Notes: generated by a model not told the origin, from the letters alone. DNA of 29,382 nt from Pseudomonadota bacterium (GCA_021785795.1 JAJYEK010000039.1:1-29382), one strand, 5' to 3'. Shown: positions 1 to 8,829, counted from the stretch's first letter. Program-made: numbers and translations.

Positions 1-100
1 TCCGCCACTCTACTCAGGGTTGCCCCCTTTCGCGTTCGACTTGCATGTGTTAGGCATGCCGCCAGCGTTCAATCTGAGCCAGGATCAAACTCTCCAATTA
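1..100 (-). rRNA. 16S rRNA, 5' end only (partial)
   Basis: Read on the minus strand this is the universal 16S start: AGAGTTTGATCCTGGCTCAG at 93-74, then ATTGAACGCTGGCGGCATGC and the ACACATGCAAGTCGAACG helix. The mature 5' end should lie about 7 bases before AGAGTTTGATC, near position 100. Only about the first 100 bases are in the window; the rest of the rrn operon runs off the left edge. The sequence is proteobacterial in style. Confidence 0.97.
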
Positions 101-217
101 AAAATTGGCGTCCCATTCTGGTAATGGAACAATTCTTTTGGCGAAGACCTTCACTTGCCCGCAAGGGCAGATCGGGGCTCCGCCGGTCTTTCATTGGACC
201 TAGGCTCGACAAAAGCG

Positions 218-254
218 CCCACACAAATTACTTGATCCGAATTTTTAAAGAGCG
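218..254 (-). promoter_or_regulatory. rrn leader antitermination boxA and boxC
   Basis: On the minus strand between promoter and 16S there is GCTCTTTAAAAAT (boxA-like, 253-241), then TGTGTGGG (boxC-like, 225-218). This matches the arrangement of gammaproteobacterial rrn leaders, where boxA recruits the NusB/NusE antitermination complex. Just upstream (about 256-280) is a 12-bp imperfect hairpin, GTCCGGTCACCC against GGGTAACCGGAC, in the place of boxB. The identification rests on the motifs and their order. Confidence 0.8.
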
Positions 255-289
255 GTCCGGTTACCCTGGGGTGACCGGACGAGCGGCGC

Positions 290-317
290 ATTATACGCAT
301 CCGCCGCAGTCCGTCAA
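290..317 (-). promoter_or_regulatory. rrn promoter, proximal (P2-like)
   Basis: Minus-strand -35 TTGACG (317-312) and a perfect -10 TATAAT (295-290) are separated by 16 bp. The downstream discriminator GCGCCGCTC is GC-rich, as in stringently controlled rRNA promoters. It lies about 190 bp before the 16S start, just upstream of the boxA leader. Confidence 0.85.
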
Positions 318-380
318 CGGGGTGTCACAAAAAAATGTTTGCCCGGTTACGGCCTCACCCTGGGTGAGGGAAGGTCTGAA

Positions 381-408
381 ACTATAGCACAAACTTGAGC
401 GGCTTGAA
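381..408 (-). promoter_or_regulatory. possible distal rrn promoter (P1-like)
   Basis: Minus-strand TTCAAG (408-403) and TATAGT (386-381) with 16-bp spacing lie between the tyrS stop and the stronger proximal promoter. The -35 is weak. A perfect CCTCACCC/GGGTGAGG inverted repeat (353-369) sits between the two promoters. A tandem rrn promoter pair is usual in this lineage, but this one is inferred only from the hexamers. Confidence 0.45.
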
Positions 409-440
409 AATCCGGGCTGCACCTTGGCCCAACCCGGAAC

Positions 441-1649
441 TCAGCGCACACTGACCCGCACAAACCGCCGCTTGCCGACCTGCAACACGTGGCTGGCGCC
501 GCGCCGGATCTCGATCTGCGGATCCGCCGCCCGCTCTCCGTCAATGCGGACTCCGCCCTGCCGAATCAAGCGCAGCGCCTCCGAAGTGCTGTCCGTGAGA
601 CCCGCTTCCTTCAGCAGGCGCGCCAGCCCCAGCGTCTCAGCACCTTCCGAGGCAATGCTGATCTCGGGCATCTGCTCAGGCATGCGCCGCTGGCTGAAGC
701 GCAGCTCCCAGTCCGCCAGCGCCTGGTCGGCAGCTGTCCTTCCGTGGAAGCGGCCGACGATCTCATGCGCCAGTTCCATCTTGAAAACCTTGGGGTTTGC
801 CTCGCCCCGCTCGGAGCTGGCACGCATGTGCGCGATCCCATCGAGCGACTGGCGCAGCGACAGCAGCTCGTAGTAGCGCCACATCAGCTGGTCGGAGATC
901 GACATGATTTTGCCGAACATCTCCTGGGGGTGCTCGTTGATGCCGATATAGTTGTTGAGCGATTTCGACATCTTCTGTATTCCGTCCGTACCCTCCAGCA
1001 GGGGCATGGTCAGCACCACCTGCGGCGGCTGGCCGAAATGTTTCTGCAGCTCCCTGCCCATCAGCAGGTTGAATTTCTGGTCGGTCCCCCCGAGTTCGAC
1101 ATCGGACCTGAGCGCTACCGAATCGTAGCCCTGGATCAGTGGGTAAAGAAATTCGTGAATCGCTATCGGCTGCGCATTCGCATAGCGCTTGTGAAAATCG
1201 TCACGCTCCAGCATCCGCGCCACGGTGTGGGTGGCGGCCAGGCGGATCAGCTCGCCCGCCTTCATTTCCCCCATCCAGCTCGAATTGAAGACGACCTGCG
1301 TTTTCTGGGGATCGAGAATCTTGAAGATCTGCGCTTCGTAGGTGCGGGCGTTTTCATCGACCTGCTCGCGGGTCAGCGGCGGCCGCGTGGCGCTCTTGCC
1401 GCTTGGGTCTCCGATCATTCCGGTAAAGTCGCCGATGAGAAACAGCACTTCGTGCCCCAGCTCCTGGAACTGGCGCAGCTTGTTGATAAGCACGGTATGC
1501 CCCAGATGCAGATCCGGCGCCGTTGGATCAAAACCGGCCTTCACCCGCAGCGGGCGGCCCGAACGCAGGCGCTCGGCAAGTTCGGCCTCGATCAGAATCT
1601 CGTCCGCCCCACGTTTCAGCAGCGCCAGGGTTTCGTCGACCTGCGTCAT
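441..1649 (-). CDS. tyrS: Tyrosyl-tRNA synthetase
   Basis: Class I aminoacyl-tRNA synthetase that charges tRNA-Tyr with tyrosine in the cytoplasm. The Rossmann catalytic domain carries the HIGH-type signature HLGH at residues 48-51 and KMSKS at 226-230, followed by a C-terminal S4 RNA-binding domain with the gene ending in [12 protein letters not shown]. The length of 402 aa fits the family. I chose the ATG at 1649 ([11 protein letters not shown]); an in-frame GTG at 1694 would add 15 residues not expected for the family, and neither start has a strong Shine-Dalgarno. The gene is divergent from anmK and lies directly upstream of the rrn promoters. It is of the bacterial subtype with the KMSKS form. 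Confidence 0.96.
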   Translation of the reverse strand: MTQVDETLALLKRGADEILIEAELAERLRSGRPLRVKAGFDPTAPDLHLGHTVLINKLRQFQELGHEVLFLIGDFTGMIGDPSGKSATRPPLTREQVDENARTYEAQIFKILDPQKTQVVFNSSWMGEMKAGELIRLAATHTVARMLERDDFHKRYANAQPIAIHEFLYPLIQGYDSVALRSDVELGGTDQKFNLLMGRELQKHFGQPPQVVLTMPLLEGTDGIQKMSKSLNNYIGINEHPQEMFGKIMSISDQLMWRYYELLSLRQSLDGIAHMRASSERGEANPKVFKMELAHEIVGRFHGRTAADQALADWELRFSQRRMPEQMPEISIASEGAETLGLARLLKEAGLTDSTSEALRLIRQGGVRIDGERAADPQIEIRRGASHVLQVGKRRFVRVSVR

Positions 1650-1814
1650 GCCCGAAGTGCTCGCCAGTGATGAAAAGGCTGCCAAGGGTACCACAGGGCC
1701 GGACCGGTTTGAATTTGGCAGGCGAGCGCGAACCGGTTACGAGGTGCGGCTCTCCGCGCAGCTGCCAATCGAGTACACTTCTGGCATGAGCGACAGAGCC
1801 TGGGGTACACCACC

Positions 1815-2924
1815 GTGAACTACATCGGACTGATGTCCGGGACCAGTGCCGACGGCATCGATGCGGTCGTGGTCGGAATCGAACAACCTCGCACTCTCAG
1901 GCTCCTGGCCAGCCACCATTACCGCTTTGACGACGAGTTACGGCTGCGAATCCAGTCGCTGATGCACGCCGGCAGCAACGAACTGGAACGTGCAGCCTTG
2001 GTTGACACGATTCTGGGCGAGCGGTTCGCACAGGCTGCCAATGCCGCGCTGGCCGTGTCTGGCCTGGCCAGGGACCAGATCCGCGCCATCGGAAGTCACG
2101 GCCAGACCTTGCGCCACAGCCCGCAAGCAGATCCTCCCTATACCGTTCAGATCGGAAATCCGGCGGTCATCGCCGAACGCACCGGCATCACTACAGTCGC
2201 GGATTTCCGCGCACGCGACATGGCGGCCGGCGGACAGGGCGCCCCGCTGGTTCCGGCGTTTCATCAGTGGCTGTTCTGGCAACCCGGACGCAGGCGGATC
2301 ATCGTCAATATCGGAGGCATCGCCAACGTCACCGTCCTTCCGCCGGACTCGACCACAGCCGTAACCGGTTTCGACACCGGACCCGGGAATGCCCTGCTCG
2401 ACCGCTGGATCGGCAGTCACCGCGGCGAAAACTATGATGCCGGCGGAAGCTGGGCGGCCAGTGGAACAGTGGACCAGGGGCTGCTGGGGCGTCTGCTTGG
2501 GGATCCGTTTTTCGCACGCCGCCCGCCCAAAAGCACCGGGGTTGAGCACTTCAGTCTCTCATGGATCGGATCCCAGCTCGCGGCGCTGCGTGGCGACCGC
2601 AAACCCGTTGATGTGCAGGCAACGCTGACCGAGCTCACGGCACGCTCGATTGCCCAGGCCATCAACGGGTCCGGCGGCGGAGCGGACGAGGTTTTTGTAT
2701 GCGGCGGCGGGGCACGCAACAGCGAACTCATGCGCCGACTTCAGGCCAATCTCGGCGCTACCCCATTGCGCAGCACCGCCGAGCTGGGGCTCCACCCAGA
2801 CTGGGTGGAAGCCACTGCATTTGCCTGGCTCGCGCACCGTACGCTCGAAGGGCTTTCCGGCAACCTGCCATCGGTGACCGGGGCACGCCACGAGGCCGTG
2901 CTGGGCGCGGTCTATCCTGCCTAG
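1815..2924 (+). CDS. anmK: Anhydro-N-acetylmuramic acid kinase
   Basis: Phosphorylates and opens 1,6-anhydro-MurNAc to MurNAc-6-phosphate in peptidoglycan recycling, in the cytoplasm. The N-terminus YIGLMSGTSADGID is the family's nucleotide-binding signature. Further family blocks are IGSHGQTLRH, NIGGIANVT, FDTGPGNALLD and VCGGGARN; 369 aa is full length. It starts at a GTG, because the nearby ATG at 1786 is out of frame. It is divergent from tyrS; a TACACT at 1774-1779 is a weak -10 candidate. In many gammaproteobacteria a peptidase M23 gene lies between tyrS and anmK; it is absent here. Confidence 0.95.
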   Translation: MNYIGLMSGTSADGIDAVVVGIEQPRTLRLLASHHYRFDDELRLRIQSLMHAGSNELERAALVDTILGERFAQAANAALAVSGLARDQIRAIGSHGQTLRHSPQADPPYTVQIGNPAVIAERTGITTVADFRARDMAAGGQGAPLVPAFHQWLFWQPGRRRIIVNIGGIANVTVLPPDSTTAVTGFDTGPGNALLDRWIGSHRGENYDAGGSWAASGTVDQGLLGRLLGDPFFARRPPKSTGVEHFSLSWIGSQLAALRGDRKPVDVQATLTELTARSIAQAINGSGGGADEVFVCGGGARNSELMRRLQANLGATPLRSTAELGLHPDWVEATAFAWLAHRTLEGLSGNLPSVTGARHEAVLGAVYPA

Positions 2925-2974
2925 CGAGCCACCTCGGCAAGTTTCGGGGGTACCCACGCAGGGCTCAACCAGGC

Positions 2975-3010
2975 AATAAAAATCCCCGCAACCGGGAGGT
3001 GTGCGGGGAT
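2975..3010 (-). terminator. Rho-independent terminator downstream of erpA
   Basis: On the minus strand a perfect 9-bp stem (ATCCCCGCA at 3010-3002 pairing with TGCGGGGAT at 2990-2982) with an 11-base loop is followed directly by TTTTATTG. It lies about 90 bp past the erpA stop and closes that transcription unit. On the plus strand the same hairpin lacks a U-run, so it would only weakly serve anmK. Confidence 0.85.
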
Positions 3011-3096
3011 ATCGCGAACGTTTTCGCCTATCCGGAGTTCGCTACGCCGCAGCCGCGATGCCCCACCGGGCATCGGCCTGCCGGCGACGATGTCCT

Positions 3097-3450
3097 TCAG
3101 ACGCTGAAGGATGAGCCGCAGCCGCAGGTCGTCTTCGCGTTCGGGTTCTTGATGACGAACTGGGCACCGTCGATCCCCTCTTGATAATCAATCTCTGCGC
3201 CGACCAGGTACTGGAAACTCATCGGATCGATCAGCAGCGTAACGTCGTTCTTCTGGACCTTGGTATCGCCTTCGGTTTCGTTCTCGTCAAACGTAAACCC
3301 GTACTGGAACCCCGAGCAGCCACCGCCCGAGACAAACACTCTCAGCATCAGCGCGGGGTTATTTTCTTCCTGGATCAGCTCCTTCACCTTTCTGGCTGCG
3401 CTGTCGGTGAAGTTGAGCGGGCTCGGTATCTCTGAGAGCACGGCAGTCAT
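3097..3450 (-). CDS. erpA: Iron-sulfur cluster insertion protein ErpA
   Basis: A-type carrier of the HesB/IscA family that delivers Fe-S clusters to apoproteins, classically those of isoprenoid synthesis. The three conserved cysteines are visible: C45 in [12 protein letters not shown], and C109 and C111 in the C-terminal CGCGSSFSV. At 117 aa the length is typical. An excellent GGAGG lies 7-8 bases before the ATG. It is the last gene of a minus-strand group (argC, coiled-coil protein, bactofilin, erpA) and is followed by a clear terminator. The IscA paralogue is less likely because of the N-terminal extension and the argC/anmK neighbourhood, which is typical of erpA. Confidence 0.93.
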   Translation of the reverse strand: MTAVLSEIPSPLNFTDSAARKVKELIQEENNPALMLRVFVSGGGCSGFQYGFTFDENETEGDTKVQKNDVTLLIDPMSFQYLVGAEIDYQEGIDGAQFVIKNPNAKTTCGCGSSFSV

Positions 3451-3563
3451 CTAAATTACCTCCGGAAATGGATTTGACCTGGAATAAGACCACAAGTTAA
3501 TCGACATTATCCTCGCGCCACCACCCGGCCGTCAATCCGGGATCCAGGTCGAAACCTCATTGA

Positions 3564-4013
3564 TTATGCGGGTTTATTCGCTTCCGGTCGGAGGCTGCCC
3601 GCTTCGGCCGGCTTGAGCCGTGCTACTACGGCACCCCTGTCGGCCGGATCCCGCTTCAGGGAACCGTTGACCACCGCTCCGGCGGCGATTTCGAGCACTT
3701 TGTAAACGAGGTCCCCGGTGATTTCGGCCTTGGCCTGAAGCTCAATACGTCCACTGGCATGGACATTGCCGTTCACCTTGCCATTGATGATGATGTGCGG
3801 CACGGTCACATCGCCTGTGATCACCCCGTTCTCGCTCAGCACCAAGGTGCTGTTCTCCTCGCCCGAGGCCGTGACGTTGCCGCGGATCTTCCCGTCGACC
3901 CGCAGACCGCCGGCGAACACGACGTCTCCCTTCAGTTCCGTTCTGGCGCCGACCAGGGTATCGATGGTGTTGCAGGGCTTCTCGTTCGATTTCTTTGCCA
4001 ATGATTGAAGCAT
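3564..4013 (-). CDS. Bactofilin (polymer-forming cytoskeletal protein)
   Basis: Bactofilins polymerise without nucleotide into filaments that help place cell-wall or polar machinery. After about 20 unstructured residues (including NEKPCNTIDTLVGARTELKG), residues 22-125 form the beta-helix core: short repeats of the type GLRVDGKIRGNV, GVITGDVTV, INGKVNGNV, IELQAKAEITGDL and LEIAAGAVVNGSL. A charged proline-rich tail follows. The size of 149 aa is typical. A GGAGG precedes the ATG. It lies between a membrane coiled-coil gene (upstream) and erpA, in the same direction, which suggests that the upstream protein is a functional partner or anchor. Confidence 0.9.
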   Translation of the reverse strand: MLQSLAKKSNEKPCNTIDTLVGARTELKGDVVFAGGLRVDGKIRGNVTASGEENSTLVLSENGVITGDVTVPHIIINGKVNGNVHASGRIELQAKAEITGDLVYKVLEIAAGAVVNGSLKRDPADRGAVVARLKPAEAGSLRPEANKPA

Positions 4014-4143
4014 AGTCTCACATCCTCCACCTAACTGGGCCGGATCCCGGATTGCGGACCACCACGGAACGCTCCCGACCGGGCTTCGTGCACGCCGCGA
4101 ACCCCGTCAGTCCGGGTTGAAGTATAGACATCCGACACGATTT

Positions 4144-4881
4144 TCACAGCTTTGGCCATGCATAGGTCTGCGTGAGCTCGCGCCCCCCGGTTGTGACGCG
4201 CACCGTGACGCGCTGCGGCGTGAAATCGCTCGCCAGAGCGATTTTCCCGTCGAGCTCCTGAAAATACTTGAAATTGACAAGCAGCGGCTTGTCGTTAGGA
4301 CCCGGGAACGTCAGCACGGCGCTTTTCCCCGACTCAACGCCGCTCACCTGCAGCGTAGCGCGCCCATAGACGGTCTGCTGGTGCTTCAGAGCCTGGATCA
4401 GCATCAGCTGATAGTGATACTGGTTGGGGCCCGCAAGCCGCTCGATCCGCAAAGCCTGTATACGGGGTCCGGCAATGTTGTCGGCGGGTGAAATGATGTC
4501 CTGATAAAAAGCCACCTGTTCCTGCAGTTTGACAATCTGGTTGGTCGAGTCCCGCAGGGATTTATCGAGCTGCCGATAGGCGGTCTGATCCATTTGCACC
4601 GCCCGCTGAGCATCCGCCAGTCCGGCGCGCAGCATATGGTTCTCCGAACGCAGGTGTGCGAGTTCGTCGCGCAGGGCCCGCTGCCGGTGAATGGCCGCTA
4701 TCCGGTCGAACCCGGCCATGCTCATTCCGTGGTTGTAGATCGCACCGCCGGCCACAATCAGCAGCGCCCCGGCCAGGCCAGCCGCAACGAGCATCAACTT
4801 CGAAGAATAACGCGGCCGGACCACCAGATCGCCGGTCTTGCTTCGCCAATTCAACTTGGACAGTTTGAGCTTATTGACCAC
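4144..4881 (-). CDS. Membrane-anchored coiled-coil protein, DUF6776-like
   Basis: The 245-aa protein has a basic cytoplasmic N-terminus (about 30 residues), one membrane span at about 30-50 (LMLVAAGLAGALLIVAGGAI), a heptad-rich helical stretch at about 62-125, and a C-terminal globular beta-rich domain (VYGRATLQVSGVESGKSAVLTF...). This organisation matches the proteins of unknown function now called DUF6776 that occur beside bactofilin in gammaproteobacteria; I recall the family by layout, not by a search. It begins with GTG, supported by GGGAG about 9 bases upstream. It probably sits in the inner membrane with the C-terminus in the periplasm. An inferred role is to link bactofilin filaments to the envelope. 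Confidence 0.72.
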   Translation of the reverse strand: MVNKLKLSKLNWRSKTGDLVVRPRYSSKLMLVAAGLAGALLIVAGGAIYNHGMSMAGFDRIAAIHRQRALRDELAHLRSENHMLRAGLADAQRAVQMDQTAYRQLDKSLRDSTNQIVKLQEQVAFYQDIISPADNIAGPRIQALRIERLAGPNQYHYQLMLIQALKHQQTVYGRATLQVSGVESGKSAVLTFPGPNDKPLLVNFKYFQELDGKIALASDFTPQRVTVRVTTGGRELTQTYAWPKL

Positions 4882-4982
4882 TCAGGCAACTCCCGGAAAG
4901 CCGACCTCCGCGCATGCAGCCGCGCGGCCAGAATTATAGCGGCCCGACGAAGACGGACCAACGCCGGACGACCGGCGGCACT

Positions 4983-6014
4983 TTATGGCAGGATGGCAGG
5001 TGCCGCGAGTCCCGCGGTTTCCTCGAACCCGAAGGCGATGTTCATGTTTTGCACCGCCTGGCCTGCAGCCCCCTTGACCAGATTGTCGATCACCGCGAGC
5101 ACCACTACGGTGTCCCCGCCGCCGGGGCGATGGACCGCGATCCGGCAAAGGTTGGAGGCGCGCACCGATCGCGTATCCGGATGGCTGCCTGCAGCCAGGA
5201 CATCGACGAACGGTTCGTCCCGATAACGCTCCTCGAACACTGCCTGCAGATCGGTGCGCGGATCCTTCAGGCGACCATAGAGGGTAGCGTGAATGCCGCG
5301 CACCATCGGCGTGAGGTGCGGCACAAAGGTGAGCCCGACCGGTGCCCCGCTGGCGCGCTCGAGCTCCTGGCAGATTTCGGGCCAGTGACGGTGTCCGCCG
5401 ACGGCGTAGGCCTTGAAGTTGTCTGCTACCTCGGCATACAAAGTATGAACCTCGGCCTTGCGTCCGGCACCGCTCACGCCCGACTTGGCATCGGCAATGA
5501 GATGATCGGGGTCGACGAGCCCGCGTTCCAGAAGCGGCAGCAAACCGAGCTGGACGGCCGTAGGGTAACAGCCGGGATTGGCGATCAGCCGCGCTCCCCG
5601 GATGCGCTCGCGATTGACTTCGGGTAGGCCATAGACCGCCTCGGCAAGCAGCTCCGGGCAGGCGTGCGGCATCCCGTACCACTTCTCCCAGAGCTTGGGG
5701 TCCCGCAGACGGAAATCTGCCGCAATGTCGATCAGCCGCACCCCGCCATCGACCAGCACCCGCGCGTGCGTCATGGCCACGCCGTTGGGTGTCGCCGAAA
5801 ACACCACGTCGCACCCGGCAAGCTGCCGGGCATCCGGTTCGCTGAATGCAAGATCCACGAATCCGCGCAAGCTGGGAAAGAAGTCGGCGACCTTCCTGCC
5901 GGCATCCGCGCGCGAGGTGATCACACTCAGCTGCACCTCTGGGTGCACCGACAGCAACCGCAGCAGTTCCACGCCGGTATAACCGGTGCCACCGATGATG
6001 CCGACCCTGATCAT
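4983..6014 (-). CDS. argC: N-acetyl-gamma-glutamyl-phosphate reductase
   Basis: Third step of arginine synthesis: NADPH-dependent reduction of N-acetylglutamyl phosphate to the semialdehyde. The NADP-binding loop [17 protein letters not shown] opens the protein, the catalytic cysteine is C149 in [12 protein letters not shown], and the conserved histidine segment GGHRHWPEI follows. The length is 343 aa, as expected for the non-fused type. The ATG at 6014 gives the canonical N-terminus MIRVGIIGG; the frame stays open further upstream to 6203, but that part shows no homology. It is the first gene of the minus-strand group with the coiled-coil, bactofilin and erpA genes, 101 bp before the next gene. 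Confidence 0.96.
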   Translation of the reverse strand: MIRVGIIGGTGYTGVELLRLLSVHPEVQLSVITSRADAGRKVADFFPSLRGFVDLAFSEPDARQLAGCDVVFSATPNGVAMTHARVLVDGGVRLIDIAADFRLRDPKLWEKWYGMPHACPELLAEAVYGLPEVNRERIRGARLIANPGCYPTAVQLGLLPLLERGLVDPDHLIADAKSGVSGAGRKAEVHTLYAEVADNFKAYAVGGHRHWPEICQELERASGAPVGLTFVPHLTPMVRGIHATLYGRLKDPRTDLQAVFEERYRDEPFVDVLAAGSHPDTRSVRASNLCRIAVHRPGGGDTVVVLAVIDNLVKGAAGQAVQNMNIAFGFEETAGLAAPAILP

Positions 6015-6040
6015 GAGCGCGTTCCCACACGAAAAACCAG

Positions 6041-6049
6041 ATAGTAACA
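6041..6049 (-). promoter_or_regulatory. possible extended -10 promoter for argC
   Basis: The minus strand reads TGTTACTAT (6049-6041), an extended -10 (TG-n-TACTAT), about 27 bases before the argC ATG. No good -35 is seen at the right distance. Weak evidence. Confidence 0.3.
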
Positions 6050-6444
6050 GATTGCCGTGCAACTCCGCAGAGGACGTCGCTGCGCTGTGTGCCGCTGCAC
6101 AGTCCCCGGCTACAGCTCCAGCGTGCGCATATCTGGCCAATGTCGGCGCCGCTGAACCTACGACACGCACAAACAGCCCGCCCTGGAAACCAGCGACGCA
6201 CAAAGCGGCGGTACGGAGCGATCACGGGTCCTCATTGACCCGAAGTCACGGCAAACCTGGCCGCCCCCGAAGCGCTTGGGGCCGGAGCGTGTTGCATCGT
6301 CCCAGGCCGATTGACCGCACCTTTCTGAACACCCCGAAGATAGCAGTGGGTGCGCCAACAAGCCCTGCTGATGCGAGATCCGCCCTGCCTGGGACAATGA
6401 CTTTCCTTCGGAATGAGGAAGAAACCGGATATTGAGACACCCCA
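6050..6444. other. intergenic region between argC and the porin terminator
   Basis: About 395 bp without a gene that I can support. Open frames exist on both strands (for example a 106-codon minus frame) but their translations are rich in Arg, Ser, Cys and Pro, resemble no family and lack ribosome binding sites. The stretch probably holds the argC promoter and leader. Confidence 0.5.
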
Positions 6445-6474
6445 TTAAAAAAGGGGCGCTTTCGCGCCCCTTTT
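6445..6474 (-). terminator. Rho-independent terminator of the porin gene
   Basis: On the minus strand GGGGCGC (6470-6464), loop GAAA, GCGCCCC (6459-6453), then TTTTTTAAT. The stem can extend by A-U pairs on both sides. The GAAA tetraloop and long U-run make it strong. It lies 25 bp after the porin stop codon. Confidence 0.92.
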
Positions 6475-6498
6475 GCACTACGTACCGCAGGTCCTAGG

Positions 6499-7617
6499 TC
6501 AGAACGTATAGATCATGCCCAAGGATATGCCATACGGATCAGCCCCAGTGCCCGACGCCGGCAGTATAACAGTGTTGCCGTGGCCGCCGCCAAAGACGCT
6601 GTAGTCCGCCGCAGACTGGTTGTAGGTCTTGGCATAGTCCAGATAGGCCGAAGCGTTCTTGGTGAACGTATGGGTCAGCCCCACCGCCACCATATGGGCT
6701 CCGGTGTTCGTGAGGCCACCGACATTGCCAGCGCCGTAGTACTGCGCTTTGATTGCATAGTCCGGGATAAAGGTGTATGCGGCACCCAGGCCCCAGACGT
6801 TAACCGAAGCGCTAGATGCCCCGGCGACATTGCTGTCATGCTGATAGAGCGCCGTGACCCGCACCGGATCGAAGTTGAACGAAGCCGCCGCACGCACCGC
6901 CGACTCGGCGTTGTCTGTGCCGTAGATCGAGGCACTGTGATACTCATAGGCCAGGCCGGCCAGCAACGGGCCCTGATTGTAGACCGCACTGACGCTGGTC
7001 GCGCTGCCTTTGCCCGTCGGATCCGCTGACGTCAGGGTGGTGGCCGTTGCTGCGTTCATTCCCGAATTCTCGAACACATACGCCGCCTTCACGGTCACAC
7101 CGCCCCAGTTCGGAGAGACGTAGAACAACGTGTGGCCCGTGCGCTCGTCAAAGCCGGCGCTGGCCCCTGCAGGCTTGCTGATGATGTTACGGCTGTCGCC
7201 GATCTCATTGCCGAACAGGTCGACCGCGCGGCCGAGCTGCTTCATCGGCGAATCGTTCTTGCCAGCTGCGATGGTGCCGAAGCCGCCTTCGAGGCCCGCA
7301 TAGGTATCGCCGTTGCTAAACGTGTCGTAGAAACCAGGCGGATTGTTGTCCGAACCCAGGCTCAGGAAGGTCTGGGCCGAGAACAGCGCCTTCAGGCCGT
7401 CACCGAGGTCGGTGTCACCGCTAATCACGACGTTCGAGGCGTTGCTGGAAATGTAGCTACCACTATAGCTGTGTCCGTTCGTGATGGTACCGCTGTTCAT
7501 GCTGTCCACTGAGACATTCGCGTAACCACTCACAGTAACACCCGCCATCGCGGTTACCGGCAGAGCGAAAGGCACGAGCGCGCCGGCGATTGCGAGGGTG
7601 AGAAGCTTCTTGTTCAT
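6499..7617 (-). CDS. Outer-membrane porin (general porin family)
   Basis: A 372-aa Gram-negative trimeric-type porin for diffusion of small solutes through the outer membrane. Residues 1-25 are a signal peptide (MNKKLLTLAIAGALVPFALP...AMA, then GVTVSGYANVS). The rest is alternating beta strands typical of the OmpC-like/Porin_4 family, including GDTDLGDGLKALFSAQTFLS, GGFGTIAAGKNDSP (start of the constriction-loop area) and a final strand ending in the obligatory C-terminal Phe (GISLGMIYTF), which the Bam complex recognises. GGAGG lies 7 bases before the ATG. It is monocistronic, with its own promoter and strong terminator. Substrate preference cannot be read from sequence. Confidence 0.93.
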   Translation of the reverse strand: MNKKLLTLAIAGALVPFALPVTAMAGVTVSGYANVSVDSMNSGTITNGHSYSGSYISSNASNVVISGDTDLGDGLKALFSAQTFLSLGSDNNPPGFYDTFSNGDTYAGLEGGFGTIAAGKNDSPMKQLGRAVDLFGNEIGDSRNIISKPAGASAGFDERTGHTLFYVSPNWGGVTVKAAYVFENSGMNAATATTLTSADPTGKGSATSVSAVYNQGPLLAGLAYEYHSASIYGTDNAESAVRAAASFNFDPVRVTALYQHDSNVAGASSASVNVWGLGAAYTFIPDYAIKAQYYGAGNVGGLTNTGAHMVAVGLTHTFTKNASAYLDYAKTYNQSAADYSVFGGGHGNTVILPASGTGADPYGISLGMIYTF

Positions 7618-7680
7618 TTATTCCTCCTGCATGAGGTTGTCGAAAAACATTCAGGTGCGAGCCGTCAAATCCCGGTGCAT

Positions 7681-7709
7681 GATATAACATGCCGCGTGTG
7701 CATGCGCAA
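7681..7709 (-). promoter_or_regulatory. porin promoter with upstream GTTGC motifs
   Basis: Minus-strand TTGCGC (7709-7704), 17-bp spacer, TATATC (7686-7681), about 65 bases before the porin start. Immediately upstream the minus strand carries several GTTGC/ATTGC boxes (about 7760-7703), including a near-palindrome GTTGCAAAAATACAAC, in AT-rich sequence. These could be regulator sites or an UP-type element; no regulator family can be assigned. Confidence 0.5.
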
Positions 7710-8080
7710 CTCGTTTTGCAATTACGCAACGGTTCACATTGCTGTTGTATTTTTGCAACAAACAAAATTACTGCGGCACCATAGATTAGAAACATTGGCG
7801 CCAAATGACAATAGAGACAAACGGGTGATCAATGGCATGTGCGGTGACGCTGCCGGACAAGATTTTATTCCCGTCGTCACCGCGCTTTGGATTCAGCCAA
7901 GCGCTCAACACGCTTGGGTTCTCAGCCACACACCGCCCGCTCTGCTTCTCCCGCGCACGCCGCCCGTCCGGGACAAGCCGGCGCGAGACTCGGGCGGCTT
8001 CGGATCGTACCGGCACACACTTGCGGCACCCACATCGGCCTCTGTTGGTCGAAGAATTACGCTGAAGCGATCCGGATGAA
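7710..8080. other. intergenic region between porin promoter and tRNA-Gln
   Basis: About 370 bp with no supportable gene. The part next to the porin (7710-7800) is AT-rich with the GTTGC boxes. A 7-bp hairpin, CCAAGCG/CGCTTGG, lies at 7897-7917 without a U-run on either strand. Open frames across 7832-8080 overlap tRNA sequence and look spurious. Confidence 0.5.
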
Positions 8081-8154
8081 TGGCTGGGGGACGAGGATTC
8101 GAACCTCGGTTAACGGAGTCAGAGTCCGCTGTCCTACCACTAGACGATCCCCCA
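8081..8154 (-). tRNA. tRNA-Gln (anticodon CTG)
   Basis: A complete 74-base cloverleaf on the minus strand. The acceptor stem is TGGGGGA pairing with TCCCCCA, then discriminator G and an encoded CCA end. The D-arm region is TCGTCTAGTGGTAGGAC. The anticodon arm GCGGA-CTCTGAC-TCCGT gives anticodon CTG (reads CAG). The T-arm is CGAGGTTCGAATCCTCG. It lies downstream of rplM-rpsI, and separately upstream of the porin promoter. Confidence 0.96.
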
Positions 8155-8426
8155 AATCGCAATCGCCTGAAACGGCCTGGCGCCGCCTCGGCTTTCGGCG
8201 CGCTGCACCGATCTCAACCGAACCGCGTGAACCGATCCGCCTGCGCAACGCTGCCTGGGAACGGCCGCTGCGCCAGGGTGCCCTACGGGGATGGCGCGCC
8301 GAGCGCCCAATGTCCGGCAATGTTGGGCAAACGGCTTTCTTGGCAGGCGCAGCGACAGGAACGCTTTCGCTGCCGAGACGACGCACGCACGGGAGCCCGC
8401 CGCCGGACGATGAAACCGCCGGTACT

Positions 8427-8819
8427 CTAACGCTTGGAGTACTGCGATGCTTTGCGCGCCTTATGCAGGCCGACCTTCTTACGCTCCACCTCGCGCGCGT
8501 CACGGGTGACGAAACCGGCCTTGCGCAACGCCGGTCGCAGCGTTGAATCGTACACCATCAGGGCGCGTGTGATGCCGTGACGGATCGCGCCGGCTTGACC
8601 ACTCGGACCACCACCGGCCACATTGACGCTGACATCGAACTTGTCCTGCATGTCGAGCGTCACGAACGGCTGACGCACCATCATGCGCGCGGTCTCGCGA
8701 CCAAAGTATTCGTCAAGGGGGCGGTTGTTGATCAGGATCGTGCCCTTGCCACGGGCGAGGCGTACGCGGGCGGTCGCGGTCTTGCGCCGTCCAGTGCCAT
8801 AGTTTTTCTGCTCTGCCAT
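8427..8819 (-). CDS. rpsI: 30S ribosomal protein S9 (uS9)
   Basis: Small-subunit protein whose basic C-terminal tail reaches the P-site tRNA. The 130-aa protein begins [19 protein letters not shown], contains [14 protein letters not shown] and [15 protein letters not shown](T)RAL, and ends in the diagnostic [11 protein letters not shown]. The frame stays open upstream, but the ATG at 8819 gives the standard N-terminus. It follows rplM by 10 bp in the same direction, the universal L13-S9 pair. Confidence 0.98.
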   Translation of the reverse strand: MAEQKNYGTGRRKTATARVRLARGKGTILINNRPLDEYFGRETARMMVRQPFVTLDMQDKFDVSVNVAGGGPSGQAGAIRHGITRALMVYDSTLRPALRKAGFVTRDAREVERKKVGLHKARKASQYSKR

Positions 8820-8829
8820 AGATTGTCCG

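Noticed and set aside
489..1670. 393-codon plus-strand frame antisense to tyrS
   Set aside because: It mirrors tyrS codon structure, its translation has no family resemblance, and tyrS on the minus strand is certain.
7897..7917. Hairpin CCAAGCG/CGCTTGG considered as a terminator
   Set aside because: There is no U-run on either strand and no gene ends nearby.
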